64,000 nt of DNA. Source: Nectonema munidae. Taxonomy: Eukaryota > Nematomorpha > Nectonematoida > Nectonematidae. Position numbers and translations under genes: made by a program. The number at the start of each line of letters is the position of its first letter. Within the stretch, counting starts at the first letter, position 1. The notes under the pieces were generated by a model. It was given only the letters and a program-made list of their open reading frames with translations. It was not told where the DNA came from and searched no databases. The DNA is taken from contig JAUIRK010000765.1 in NCBI GenBank assembly GCA_030549495.1, positions 20,498 to 84,497 of the forward strand, written 5' to 3'. This document shows positions 12,736 to 27,907 of the stretch, in pieces.

Positions 12736-13008
12736 CGTTTTATGCGTGTGTTGCCAAAGAACCTCCTTTTACGCCCGCCCCGCCTATTATTTCTTATTTT
12801 TTAAATTTGTTATTCCCTTATACTTTTACATGTATCGTTTTGTTTATTTATCCTGTAATCAAGTTTCTTTATGTAACACCCCCCTCTCTACTTTATTCTT
12901 TTTAATCTTGTATTTGGGTGAGCGCAACGGATAACCTAATAATATCATAGTCATGTTGATTCATTTTTGTGCGTTTAACAATTTCAAAAATATACCTATA
13001 TCTTTTTT

Positions 13009-13014
13009 AATAAA
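13009..13014 (+). terminator. polyadenylation signal of ZC3H18
   Basis: AATAAA about 275 bp after the ZC3H18 stop codon at 12735, the first canonical signal after the last exon. Implies a 3' UTR of roughly 300 nt. Confidence 0.65.
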
Positions 13015-13395
13015 GCTTTTAAATTTTAGTACATCTTTAAGGAGAATGCTTTCTTCAATGAATAATTGTGAGAGATATGACATCTATCTGATTTATAAAT
13101 AATATATGCTAGCTTGTATCGAAATATGAGGTGAAAATGAATTTTAATTTAATTCAAGACATACTTGTTGATAGCAAAAGGAAATTTTTATGAATGTATT
13201 CATTTTTATAAATTAAAAAAACTATTGATTTAGAAGTTTTATCTAATTTTATAATAAAAAATTCATGGAATCGAAGACAAAACTAAGTTTAAAAAACTAG
13301 CTATCATAGGGGGCTGAGCCTAATATATCCTAAATATTTTTGGTACCTTTGACCTTAAAATCTGGCTATGTCCATCTTTAACATACATTTAACAA

Positions 13396-14345
13396 AATGA
13401 ATTTCTGATGAAAGTAGAGCTACCAAGATAGTCCCAGTTTACAATGAAGAGCAAAATTAGATACCATATAAAGTATAGGACGAATGAAGTACAGACTTCA
13501 CGCTGATAACTTTATAGATTTGTAAGCAAAATAATCCTATTGAGATATATAGTTCAATTCTGTCTTTAAATTAGTAACAACAAGAATCAAAACAAGGAAG
13601 TCCATAAGTGCTCGGTTTAGTTAGAGTAGCACCCAGTAATATTTTTTACCATGTCATTTTTATAAAAATTTTATTGCTGAATTATCTAGAGGGTTATTAT
13701 TGGAAAATTTTATGAGCTTTTAAACATGATCTAAGGTCGCCTTAAGTGGAAATTTAGTCCCTTTCCTATTCATGAGATGGATAAAATCATTATTATATCA
13801 AGAAAAAAATTATTTATCGATTGGGCTAAAAGTCAATGTAATGTAGAAATAGCTAAATATATAACCATTTTAATCAAATGTATTCATTACCTATTTAAAG
13901 GTTTACAAACATACCGTCGTTATGGAAAACAGAAAGGTCGATTTGCTAAATGGGAGGAAAAATTGTTCAAAAATTATGAAAAAACATCTGACCATAAATT
14001 AACCAGTAACCTCAATTTAAATTTAGAGTAACAAAAGTATTTTCAAAATCAAATTGAGCATATTCGATTTGCTGTGTGTGGATAAGTTTACTTTAATATA
14101 ATGAGAAAAAGTGTTTGCCATTAGGTCACCTGTGAAAGCTAATTTAATGACAGGTGAAATACTTTGAGTGAATTAATCACCAAAAGTTGGTTTATTAAAT
14201 AAATTTATACAATATTAAGACAAAAAAAAATTATAATATATTTTGAAGTTTAATTATTTGGCATTGATTGACAGGTTTAATTGATTTTATTGAAAAATAA
14301 ATGACTATCAGATTTGAAATCAATTATTTAGTAGATTCACGCGAG
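13396..14345 (+). repeat. dispersed repeat family A, copy 1
   Basis: The block at about 13399-13560 (with AGAGCTACCAAGA) reappears at 23107-23265 (+) and inverted at 16880-17028. Downstream, at 14148-14345, are the pieces that flank and form the 150-bp monomer of the 23.3-24.4 kb array (GACAGGTTTAATTGATTTTA). The open frame at 13777-14031 lies inside and resembles no known protein. It is probably a non-autonomous mobile element of unknown class. Confidence 0.6.
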
Positions 14346-14521
14346 AATTGTGTATAAAATTTTAGGAAAAAAGCCTCCCGTCACTGAGGAAATAAAAATA
14401 GCTCGTTACGAATAGGGTTAATTGAGAGTCCTTGAATCTAATTATCTTTTCTTTCCATTTCAAACACTGATAAAAATTCCGACAAGGTAAAATAGTTTAG
14501 AAAAAATTAGGTTGGCTCTAT

Positions 14522-14785
14522 CAATGCTTTTCAACCGCGGCCCACATATCAAAGATGCAGGAAAAATAGGCGAATCATTAAAATAGTCAAAATTTATTGA
14601 TTTATTAATTTTATGATATATATGCAGCAATTTGGACTCAGTTTAAATAAGTAGAATGATTATTCAGAGTTATTAAAAAGCGCTTTTTATAAAAACTAAT
14701 TTTATTATTTTGGTGCGATCTGCCTATTCTAGTGAAATGTTGGTTAATAATTTGGCCTTTTGTTAAAAAAGGTTGGGAATCACTT
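14522..14785. mobile_element. degraded hAT-type MITE
   Basis: The left end CAATGCTTTTCAACCGCGGC and right end GGTTGGGAATCACT form imperfect inverted tips of the kind seen in hAT/Charlie elements (CAGTG.TT..CAACC). The interior is AT-rich and non-coding. No target duplication is evident, so the limits are approximate. Confidence 0.45.
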
Positions 14786-14959
14786 ATAGTCTTGAAAAAT
14801 TACTAAAATCACTGATAGTCTTGAAAAATCAGTATCATCATCTGTCAATTGACTAAATCATTGCTGACTTTTAATATGAAATTATTGTTATAATAAAGAT
14901 GGCGTTAATTGTAGGATGGTGAAGAAGAAAATAAAATATACAATTGTAAGAGCTGACTT

Positions 14960-15840
14960 AGATGTCAAAGAAACTTTACTTTAATTTCAAAAACATTTTT
15001 TTAATTTGCAGTATTTTAACTGAATTTCAATTGCTCTAAAAGGAAGACTCATAAATTCTAGAAGCGGTTCTCAGTTCCTTATCTATCATATTATTTGAAC
15101 ATTTTAAATACCAAATCTTGAATACCGGAGGCACATTTTTCCCCCAGGCACCGTTTGGGCACCCTGATAACGTGTTCTTTTATATTTTCATAAAATAGTC
15201 TAATTTTTTATTCATTATATTATGGGTTATTTATCAAAGATGTATCGAATATCTGAATCTGCAAACATTTTTTCATTCTCTTAACATCCTCATCCGCGTA
15301 TCATTTAGGTTTCAACATCCGCAATAACATCCTCAATTTCCAATCATTTTTCGTTTTTCTATATACCGAAAAGTTTTTTTCGGAATGTTTCAAATGTTTA
15401 CTTTATCGAAAATTTTTAAGAAGTATAAAACTTGCGCTTGCTTAGAATAGCAATTATGATATCCTCATCGGCTAAAAAAATTAATTCTCGCATCCGCTAC
15501 GATGTCAAATTTGATATCCGCTTCAGATTTCACATCCGATACATCTCTAGTTTCATTTCTAAATCGTTTTTAATACTTCAAGCTAAAAAGAACATTTTTT
15601 ATATTTGCAGTATTTTAGCTAAGTTTTTGCGAAGTGCATAACCATTTGCTCTAAACGGAAGACTCATAAATTTTAGAAGCGATTCCCGGTTCCTTTTCTA
15701 CCAAATTATTTGAGCTTCTTAAATACCGAAAGCCACACTTTTTAACGCAACGTTTTGGGCACCCCTGATGATCTGCATGGTTCTTTTATATTTTTATAAA
15801 ATAAGCTTTTTTTTATTTATTATATTGAGGATATTTATAC
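14960..15840 (+). repeat. pair of diverged direct repeats with hAT-like tips
   Basis: About 280 bp at 14960-15240 recurs at 15550-15840 (shared: TTGCAGTATTTTA, GGAAGACTCATAAATT, TTCTTTTATATTTT). Each copy contains a GGGCACCC(C)TGAT motif, which reads on the other strand as ATCAGGGGTGCCCAAA, typical of hAT termini. The spacer (15260-15550) repeats CATCCGC-like words. Best read as two old copies of one hAT-derived MITE. Confidence 0.5.
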
Positions 15841-16569
15841 ACAGTAACGTAGCCAGAAACTTATACTTGGAGGGGCCAAATGAGGCACTAATATACATGC
15901 TTACCTACTGGCTTTGTCTAAAATTAAAGCATCAAATGCTGCTTATAACAACTCTTCTCTTTGTGCTTATGAGCTACTTTCTCTACTTGTGTCCTATTCT
16001 TTGTTTAGATTTTATCATGATTATTTCTTATCTTCGTTTCTCATAGGAAAGAGAAATTTTTTATTGTAAATCTGCTTTCTTATTACAGGTAGAAGGCCCA
16101 TCTTAACAAAGTTAACGGTTTGATCGTTACCGTCAATATCAATAATTTTTTTGTATTTTGATTTTATTTGCTTTATATTGTTCCTATAAGTACATTGTCA
16201 AAAATTAATTCATTATTTCATTTTAATTTGTAAATTTCAATTTTTTTAATGGTGGGGCCCATAACTTAGATGGAGGAGCCCGGCCCCAAGTGCCCCATAA
16301 TATAAAGCGATAATGTGGAACACGCAAATTTACTTTATTAGTCTACAAAATTGTGACGTAAGTATTTTGGTTTATAGCCATGGCTTAACTCTTATTTTTA
16401 GTGAGCATTCGAGTGTCGGAGATTTTGAAAGAATAGGATTTGGACAGAGTTAGATTTTTTAGTTTAAGGAAGATTAAGTGTTTGGAGTGGGATTGTTTAA
16501 TAATTTGGAATCGTATATTTTCCCTTCTATTTCGCTACCATATGTCAAAATTAATTTTTTTTGAAATAC
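15841..16569. other. repeat-like spacer, possible old MITE
   Basis: Begins with CAGTAACGTAGCCAGAAA near 15843 and carries GGTGGGGCCCATAACTTAGA and GGAGCCCGGCCCC near 16250-16290. These GC-rich islands look like transposon ends in this AT-rich DNA. The open frame at 15768-16046 is hydrophobic and probably chance. Confidence 0.3.
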
Positions 16570-17028
16570 CTATTAAAGGTTATTTACGCATATATTTCCA
16601 ATTTCAAGTATGACGAATTTTGAATGATGATGTTCATCTTTATGAAAGTCAAAAAATCCTTTAAGTATCCCAACTCATGTCAAAATTAAGCTTTTAGGTT
16701 TACAAAACTGAAAAGTTTTTTACACATATATACCCATTTTCAAGTAAGCTGAAGACAAAAAAAGAAATCAATGCTGAAAATATAAACTTTAGAATAAATG
16801 AACTTTTAGTTTATATTACAAGTTTTGGTTTTTATTTCACTCAAAATATTTGACCTGTCAGTAAATTAGCTCTAGATTAGACCTCTATTGTTTTAACTGC
16901 AGATTCGTTATCGGTTGGTAGTCTCTACTTCATTTCTCCTATACTTTACATAGTATGTAATTTTGCTATTCATTCTATGATGATCCTTTCGTGGTAGCTC
17001 TTATTTTAATTAGAAATATATTTTCTGC
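16570..17028 (-). repeat. dispersed repeat family A, copy 2 (inverted)
   Basis: Reverse-complement match to the 23.1-23.5 kb sequence. GAGCTACCACGAAAGGATCA and the AATAGCAAAATTACATACT block lie at 16880-17010. Two monomer-like pieces (around 16580 and 16720, about 145 bp apart) match CATTTTCAAG.ATG and ACACATATATACCCATTTTC of the 150-bp array. Confidence 0.6.
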
Positions 17029-18273
17029 AATCTGTGTTCGAAAAAAAACTTTTTTCAGAGATATATTTACCACGCAATTTACCAGATATCAAAACTTTCC
17101 TATAAAAGAATCTTATTGATGATCTTAGGTTTTTTTTATCAGTAACATGCGTTTTAATATCAGGTGATATGAACAGATACTGTAAAGTGAGAAATTTTAT
17201 TTCGAGAATAAAAAACTTCGCAAAATTAAATTCCACCAACTCAATTTGCAAGAATTTCAGCTTTTTTTATACGAAATGATTTATAGCATTTAAAATCTTT
17301 GACATATAAAATTAAAAATCGCTGTAATTTCGATTTAAGTGCTCCACAAGTAAAAAAAACTATTTTGCAGTTTTAGAAATATTCTCTCACTAATTTCTTT
17401 TTGAACCATGGTTTGTACTGTATGATTGAATGGAATATTTCCCAATAAATATTGGATTTAGTGTGAAAAGGATATTTTAAATTTGAAAGATGTTTTTAGA
17501 GATCCTCAATCAAAATTTTGATTCAGAATTTCCAATCAAGCAGCGATTTTTATATAGGTATAAAATGGTTATGCGTTTGTAGCTATGCATACCAATGAAT
17601 TTACAAAAGTGCATCCACCTATATATAGACGCTACGTTTTAAATTATCGAGGGATAAATTCAAAATTTTATGAATGCTTTTCATTTTGATAAATTGCTAC
17701 TCCAATTATTGTTTAGTATGAAAATAAACCGAAAGAAAAACTGTATTCATAAGAAAATTTGTATTTAATCATAAAACAAATCAATAATAATTCCAATCCA
17801 ATGGTTCCTAACGTTTACGCACTCATGACCCCTTGCCTTTGTATTACGTCGTCGTTCCGAAATATATTGTTTTTGAAAATAAAAATTCTTTGTTCCTTTT
17901 TGAACTATTTCAATTTATTTATACTACTTCTCAATATTTTTCATTAGTAAACTATAACACAGCATTGTTTTGCATTTATCATATCAAAAACCACAGTTGT
18001 TTCAATAATAATTATAATATCAAAACCAGTTTTAACAGGTATTTAGCTGAATTAGTGAGATATCTACAGCTGTATTTGAGCAGCAAACATTAAAAATCAT
18101 GGTCCAATGTTTGTTATATCATGTCTCATGCCATTTCCAACATTCAATCTGTTTCAATTTCTTGTTTTTAAATTGGCCAGAGGTGAAAATCCTGCCTCAC
18201 GCTTGTAGGAAGAAACATATCAAAGAAGGACAGGCAAAACCATTTGTCAGGCTGACTTTGGTGTATAACTGAT
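17029..18273. other. intergenic, no gene seen
   Basis: AT-rich. Short open frames at 17006-17251 (-), 17759-17947 (+) and 17833-18093 (+) show no homology I can recognise and overlap one another. Confidence 0.4.
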
Positions 18274-19078
18274 CGTGTCCAGACATTTGGCCGACAGACA
18301 TCTGATCAAATGGACATTTAGCCGACGTACATTTGGCCGAACAGACATGTGACCGAACCAACATTTCACCAAACGGACATTTGAGCGAACAGACATTTGA
18401 CCGAACGGACATTTGATTGAATAAACATTTAGAATAGATTTTAGAATTTAGAATAAACATTTAGTATAGTTAGAATATTGTTAGAGTTAGTTTTAGTATA
18501 GTTAGAATATTATTTTAACGTTTGTGTTAGCATAGTTAGAATATTGTTAGTGTTAGTATAGTTAGAATATTGTTAGTTTTAGAGTTAGATTTAGCATAGT
18601 TAGAATATTGTTAGTTTTAGAGTTAGGTTTACCATAGTTAGAATATTATTAGTCGATGTTAGTATAGTATATTATAGTATATAAAATGGAAGATTGTGGG
18701 GCAGTTTTTTGTGGGCCAGTAATTAGTCCTGAGTGAGCAAGAGTGATTGATTACATAGATGCTTAATACTCGATGAACGAAGGTCCGAATGCAGTTATAA
18801 GCGTGAAACTTGTGCTCTGTAGACGAATACATTTCATTGGTGGCACGTAAGGATATACAAAATTGTGTTATAAATAGCGTAAGATAACATACGCATCTTA
18901 CCGTGTCCGAACATTTGGCCGAAAGATCAATTGTCTGTTATGTTCTGTTGGGTCAATTGTCTGTTGTGTCAAATGTCCGTTCGGTGAAATGTCTGTTTGG
19001 CTATATGTACGTCGGCTAAATGTCCATTTGGTCAAATGTCTGTCGGCCAATTGCCTTTCGGCCAAATGTCCGGGTACC
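18274..19078. mobile_element. fold-back element with long terminal inverted arrays
   Basis: An 805-bp element flanked by a perfect 9-bp direct duplication, ATAACTGAT (18265-18273 and 19079-19087). The left arm (18274-18425) is a run of about 16-bp words of the form CGGACATTTGRCCGAA; the right arm (18900-19078) carries the inverse (TTCGGCCAAATGTCCG). Tips are CGTGTCCAGACATTTGGCCG and, inverted, GGTACCCGGACATTTGGCCG. The centre repeats TTAGTATAGTTAGAATATTG. The 9-bp duplication with long inverted termini suggests a Mutator-like (MULE) or fold-back class. No transposase is present, so it is non-autonomous. Confidence 0.8.
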
Positions 19079-19394
19079 ATAACTGATACATAGCTTAACA
19101 GAACTAAGTTATAAATTTCACTTTAAAAAAATTACAAGCTGAGGAATTAAATCTAAAAATTCTTTTTGTATTTCATCTTGGATGATACATGAAGTTCAGT
19201 ACAAAATTGATTACTTTCCCAAGATTCCTGTTCTTCTGGTAGCTCAGAAAAACTATAGAACTTAACTTTGAAAAACTGATCTCGACCTAAGATCATCGAT
19301 CAATCGACTAAATTTTTCATACATAACGATGTTTTGAAGAATAGTCTTCCGACACGAGTTCTGTGGTTTAAACACAAAGAATAGGAGATTATTT

Positions 19395-20560
19395 TAAAAA
19401 AGCTATCCTCCTTGGCTAAATTATTTGAGAAAATAATGTACAACAAATTTTCAAGCTTCATTCATAATAATTCCTTGATCCGATCACTGCAGTTCGGATT
19501 TAAACATCATCACTCAACACAAGATGCAGTTTTTTTCTCTTTTAAAACTGGTTTCAAAATATCTTTACTTGTCCGGTTCTTCTATCGGTATCCTTCTAGA
19601 TTTTTTTCTGCTTTTGGCAAAATAAATCATAAAATATAACTTATGAAATTATAAAAATTTGGTTTTCGTAGATTTTTTCACTCGTTTCAATCCTATGTGT
19701 AGAACCGCTGTCAATAAACGTGTTTGTCTGGTGAAAAATATACAAAATTTAAACTGTCTGCGGGAGTTCCCTTTTTAATTTATACATAATGTTTATATGC
19801 AACATTATTGTGATATTACACTCTCTATGAGGATGATGTTTTTTTAAACTTTCCTTCTGTCTCTCAAACGTATGTTAACTCTTGTATGCAATCATTTAAC
19901 TCCTTGTGGTCTTCATTTAACTGCTTAAGTTTCAATTATGATAAATGTAAATGCATGCTTTTCTCTCAATTCAATGGCAAACATTATCACAAAATCTTTA
20001 TTGACAATCATCCTGTTTCTTTTGTTGAATCTTTCAACTACCTTGGTGTGCTCTTAACTCTCAATCTTTCATGGAATATTCATTGTAGTAATGCTCGGGC
20101 TAATATTAAATTTTATACCTATTTGTTTAAAAAAGAATCATATTATCCAAATTACCCCCTACGTAAAATACTGCATTTTTCTTATAATTTTCTACTTTAA
20201 TTTACTGTATTCTTCTCGGGGGTAACTCCAAATGACTATTCTGGAACAAGCTAAACAGAACCCATGCAAACATTCTCAAGTTCTTTTTTGGAAAAGTGCC
20301 AACGACTTTTTCCACAAGTCTTGACTGTATTTATATTTACACCTCTTGTGTATTCACATTCAAAAATTATTTTTTATCTGGTGGAATTTTTTCTGATTTT
20401 TTTAATGTTCAGCAATGCATTATTACGGTACCTGATCCCTGCTGCATTTTCCCTATTCATATCATATCGTTCTATTTAAAAATAATATATTTGAATGTTT
20501 GATCCATTTTAACCGCTTATACTCCAAAAGTCATCGCACTTTTTTGAAATCATTTAAAAA
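19395..20560 (+). pseudogene. CR1/Jockey-like LINE reverse transcriptase fragment
   Basis: Broken + strand frames read as a non-LTR reverse transcriptase. Near 19412 are LAKLFEKIMYNKFSSFIHNN and LQFGFKHHHSTQDAV (the family's QFGFR..HST..A block), then FGKINHKI (KAFDTINHKIL). Near 19886-20200 are LSFNYDKCKCMLF, VESFNYLGVLLTLNLSWNIH (the FKYLGV...L.W..H block), then C-terminal pieces. The element lacks its endonuclease part and is interrupted by several stops and frame changes, so it is a 5'-truncated, old copy. The exact clade is uncertain. Confidence 0.8.
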
Positions 20561-20599
20561 TTTCAAACTAGGAGTACATGATCATTTTTTTGTTTACAT

Positions 20600-20969
20600 T
20601 ATTAGTTTTGTGTATGCTGCTGGGGGGCGTAAAACGCCCCCCCCCCCCTTCACTAAAAAATTAATTGTAGAAAATTGGCTGAATCATATCCCTTCAAATT
20701 TTGTGACTTTTCCTAAAATCGCTAGCTGCATCTTTTGAAACCATTTTCATGGTTGTTGAATGACCCTTTCATGACCAAAACTGTCAATCAAAATCAAAAA
20801 TTAAAATTTTTCAGCAAAATTTTGACATTATCTGTACTTAACCTTATAACTTAGGATCTATATTATATAATACCCTCAAAACTTAACAGTTTGGAACGCA
20901 TAACACTTTATATATTTAATTTTTTCAATAATCATGCCTATTTTTTAGAAAATATCAATCAAAATATTG
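20600..20969. other. spacer with a GC-rich hairpin
   Basis: At 20620-20650 GGGGGGCGT-AAA-ACGCCCCCC forms a perfect short hairpin in otherwise AT-rich DNA, probably a transposon-end remnant. No gene seen. Confidence 0.4.
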
Positions 20970-22340
20970 ATTGATCAAAAATGTATCTAATAAAATATAC
21001 CTTCAAATTTTACAATGAAATATATGTGTTATACTAAATCGACCATGTTGTTTTCATTTCTGGACTCATTTTTTACATTTAGGATTTAAAATACCTATAA
21101 GTGTTAATCAAATTTGCGGTTTACTTCTAAAAATTATTTCCAAAAACATTCATTCAAATTTTACAATGAAATATATCTGTTATACTAAATCGGCCATTCT
21201 GGTTTCATTTCTGGAGTCATTTTTTACGTTTAGGATGTGAAAATACCTATAAGTGTTAATTAAATTTGTGGTTTACTTCTAAAAATTGTCTCCAAAAACA
21301 TTCATTCAAATTTTACAATTAAATATATGTTTTTATACCAAATCAACCATGCTGTTTTCATTTCTGAACTCATTTTTCACATTTAGAGGTTTTAAAATAT
21401 CTGTCAATGTCAATCAAATTTGCGGTTTACTTCTAAAAGCTATCTCCAAAAATATTCTCTCAATTTTACTAGAAATATATGTTTTTATACCAAATCGATC
21501 ATTCTTTTTTCATTTCTGAACTCATTTTTTACATTTAGGATGTGAAAATACCTATAAGTGTTAATCAAATTTGCGGTTTACTTCTAAAAATTGTCTCCAA
21601 AAACTTTCATTCAAATTTTACAATTAAATATGTTTTTATACCAAATCAACCATTTCATTTATGGACTCAATTTTTGCAGTTTGAATTTGAAAATACCTAT
21701 AAGTATCAATCAAATTTGCGTTTAGTTCTAAAATTTGTTTTCAAAAATATTGATTCAAATTTTACGTGAAATATGTTTTTATAGCAAATAGATCATGATG
21801 ATTTCATTTCTGAACACAGTTTTCGCATTTAAAGGTTTTACTGTTAGTGTCAATCAAATTTGCGGTTTATGTCGTAAAACTATATACCAAAATATTCTCT
21901 CCAATTTTACATGAAATATATGTTTTTATATCAATTCGACCATGATAATTTTTATTTTTGAAATCATTTTTGCATTTAGAGGTTTTAAATGTCTGAAAGT
22001 ATCAATCAAATGTTCGATTTACGTCTAATGTCTACAGAAATATTTTTGAAATTTAAATAAAATATCTATTTTTATGCCAAATGGAAGATGCTGGTTTCAT
22101 TTTTGGACTCAGGTTTGGCATTTATGGTTTTAAAATATCTGAAAGCTTCAATCAGATTTGCGGTTTACTTCTAGATACTGTCTTCAAAAATATTTTCAAA
22201 AAAATAAAATATCTGTTTTATACCAAATCGACTATGCTTATTTTATTTCTGTACTGGATTTTGGATAATACGGTTAAAAAATATCTCGAAGTGGCAATTG
22301 AATTAGTAATGTATGCCTGAAAATCAGTTCTGTAAAAAAT
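20970..22340 (+). repeat. satellite array 1, about 150-bp monomer, 8 or more copies
   Basis: The marker AATTTGCGGTTTACTTCTA occurs at about 21111, 21263, 21417, 21568, 21713, 21857, 22009 and 22155: steps of 152, 154, 151, 145, 144, 152 and 146 bp. Other shared words are TTACAATGAAATATATG and TTTTCATTTCTGGACTCATT. Copies diverge progressively to the right. The short open frames here are translations of the repeat. Confidence 0.92.
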
Positions 22341-23289
22341 TTTCAAAAAATGGCTGCATATTAGATATATAGTGAAAATATTCTTTTTTTTTGTATATTT
22401 TGGCTTATAATACTTTTTACAATCATCTTGAGTATGAAATATTTATTAAAAAAAATAAAACGTATTATAAAATCTTTTGAAAATTTGTATGAGAGAAGTA
22501 ACCAAGTTGAAAACTAATTGAAAAGAGAACATGTGATCAAAACAAATAATTAAAAAAATATGTATCTTGACTAAATGGAAGATCTACCATGTTCTAATGA
22601 ACTAGGAAGTGGTTTAATTATATAATAGATGCTTCAAAAAATTTTGACTGTGAAAAAGAAGTTCCTCTTTTACAAATGAAAAATATTTAAATCTATAGCC
22701 CATATCTATAGATTACAATTAATATTTAGCTAAGATGGGTAGGAAATCTGAAAATTTAGAATAGGTCAGATTTATCAAAAATGGCACAGATGCCATTATG
22801 TGAGAATTTAGTCACTATCAAGATATTTTTAATTTAAATTGAATTTGCCATCTTTTTACTTTTGCGTCAAAGAAATAAATTTTAGATGAAGAACGTGGAC
22901 AACTTTTTGTAATTGAACAATGAACATCACGAATGATTCATCAGAAAAAATCCTTTGAAATAAGATTGGTTGATAATAAAATACACGATACTGATAAAAA
23001 AGTATAAGATCATCAAGAAGATTCTTTAATCAGAATGCTTTGAGTGAGGAAAAAAGTAATTTTATCATTATAAAAAAAATTTTCGAACACACATTGAAGA
23101 ATATAAATTTCTAATGAAAAAAGAGCTACCAAGAAAGGATCATCATGGAATGAATAGCAAAATTACATACTGTAAATTATAATATGACGTAGAGACTACA
23201 AGTCGATAACGAATTTGTAGCCAAAAAGATGGAGGTCTTATCGAGTTACATAAGTTACTGTAGAATGAAATATTTTGAGTAAATTATCG
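22341..23289. other. spacer leading into family A copy 3
   Basis: AT-rich. The right part (23107-23265) is the conserved block of dispersed family A (shared with 13.4 kb and, inverted, 16.9 kb). The left part holds nothing recognisable. Confidence 0.45.
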
Positions 23290-24430
23290 ATTTTTTTGAC
23301 AGGTTTTATTGAATTCATAAAAAATGACATCACCAATAAATTCTACATACTTGAAATGTATAAAAACTTTTTATACGAATAAAAATTTTAATTTTGACAT
23401 GGGTGTCATATTTAAATTATTTTGTCAGGTTTGACTAATTTTTTATAAAAAAAAAAGGAATATAACCAGTAAACACAGCCTACTTGAAAATGGGTATATG
23501 TGTATAAAATGCCATACACGGTAAACTTCATCATCTCCCTATACTTTCTATTAAACGTAATTCTCTAATTCAAAAAACCGTGACTGATCCTTTCTTTTTG
23601 GGATAAATCAATTTTTTGACAGTTTTGATTAATTTTCATAAAAAAAATGAATAACACCACTGAATTACGCATGCTTAAAAATGGGTATATATGTGTAAAA
23701 AACTTTATATTATTACTTAGATAAAAAGTTTCTTTTTAAGATGAGCTATCATATATAAATCAATGCTTTGATAACTTTAATTGATTTTTATAAAAAAAAT
23801 GAATATCACCGCTGAATTCAGCATGCTAGAAAATGGGTGTATAGGTGTAAAAAACATATAATTATTTGGATAAAAAGTTTTTTTTTGAGATGAGCTGTCA
23901 TATATAAATCACTTTTTTGAAAGGTTTGAATGATTTTTATAAAAAAAAATGAATATCACCACTGAATTCAGCATGCTTGAAAATGGATGTGTAAAAAACA
24001 TTATATAATTATTTAGATTAAAAGCTTCTTTTTGAGATGAGTTGTCACATTTAGATCAATTTTTTGACAGTTTGATTGATTTTCATAAAAAATGAATATC
24101 ACCACTGAATTCAGCATATTTGAAAATGGGTATAAATTTGTAAAAAACTTTATATAATTATTTAGATAGAAAGTTTTTTTTGAGATGAGTTGTCACATTT
24201 AGATCAATTTTTTGACAGCTTTGATTGATTTTCATAAAAAATGAATATCACCACTGAATTCAGCATATTTGAAAATGGGTATACATGTGTAAAAAACTGT
24301 ATATAATTATTTAAATAAAAAGTTCCTTTTTAAGATGAGCTGTCAAATATGAATCAATTTTTTGACAGGTTTAATTGATTTTGATAAAAAATGGACATCA
24401 CCACTGAATTCAGCATAGTTGAAATATATA
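23290..24430 (+). repeat. satellite array 2, about 150-bp monomer, about 8 copies
   Basis: The word CACTGAATTCAGCAT recurs at about 23661, 23813, 23963, 24106, 24255 and 24405 (steps 152, 150, 143, 149, 150), with two more diverged units before. Each unit holds TTTTTTGACAGGTTT, TGAAAATGGGTATATATGTG and AGTTTCTTTTTGAGATGAGC. The array directly follows the conserved block of dispersed family A, whose other copies carry one or two units. Confidence 0.92.
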
Positions 24431-24727
24431 TGTAACATTAAAAATATTTATAAAAACTTATTAATATCTGAGAAAAATAGGGGGGGGGGCTTGAGCGGAC
24501 AAATTTTGCCTGGCACTAATAGGGTTAATATGAGTCTGTTACTATTTTTACATACATTTGTTAGTATTACCTCAGTGTTATTCAATTATTAATTACATAT
24601 ACATAATAATATCCATATAAACCAACTGTGCTTTTTATATCATAAGTTTTGTCTATAAATTTATTTTCTATCATCACGTTTTTTTTCTATTACGGTTCTA
24701 TTTCTATCATGTATCCTTCAAACAAAT

Positions 24728-24840
24728 GCGTGAGTAAGGTTGGTTAGGCGTTTCGATAACTCAAGGTCTTGGGTTCGATTCCGCATCCAGCTTACTTTCC
24801 TCATAGTTCGATACAAGCGGCGTATTGTGCCTTCTCAATC
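24728..24840 (+). mobile_element. tRNA-derived SINE, family 1
   Basis: Contains a perfect pol III B box (GGTTCGATTCC at 24772) preceded by TAAGGTTGGTTAG as a likely A-box region. The same roughly 115 bp, including the non-tRNA tail ending GTGCCTTCTC, occurs inverted at 36313-36430. This copy lacks about 8 bp present in the other between the boxes. Tail sharing argues for a SINE rather than a tRNA gene. Confidence 0.75.
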
Positions 24841-24843
24841 AAA

Positions 24844-27645
<2,802 letters not shown>

Positions 27646-27907
27646 TGAAATTGATTAAAAAAAATTTTACGGAAGGTTATTGAAGTGTAAAGTGCACATA
27701 TATATATATATTTATAATGATATATATATATATTCACAAAATATAAAACATGATCACATAATTTACAATTCTGGAAAAAGCAATAGCTAAAATGGCCGTC
27801 AGTTAGATTTCTCCATTGTGAAATAAAATATGTATATCAACGCATAAATTATCACAAATATTATCAACTTAAAAGTTCTTTTGTGAATCTTTTGGTAAAA
27901 AACTATT

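Noticed and set aside
13777-14031. 84-codon plus-strand frame
   Set aside because: Lies in dispersed repeat family A, K/I-rich, and not shared as an open frame with the other copies.
18197-19080. Cysteine/serine-rich open frames
   Set aside because: They translate the 16-bp words of the fold-back element.
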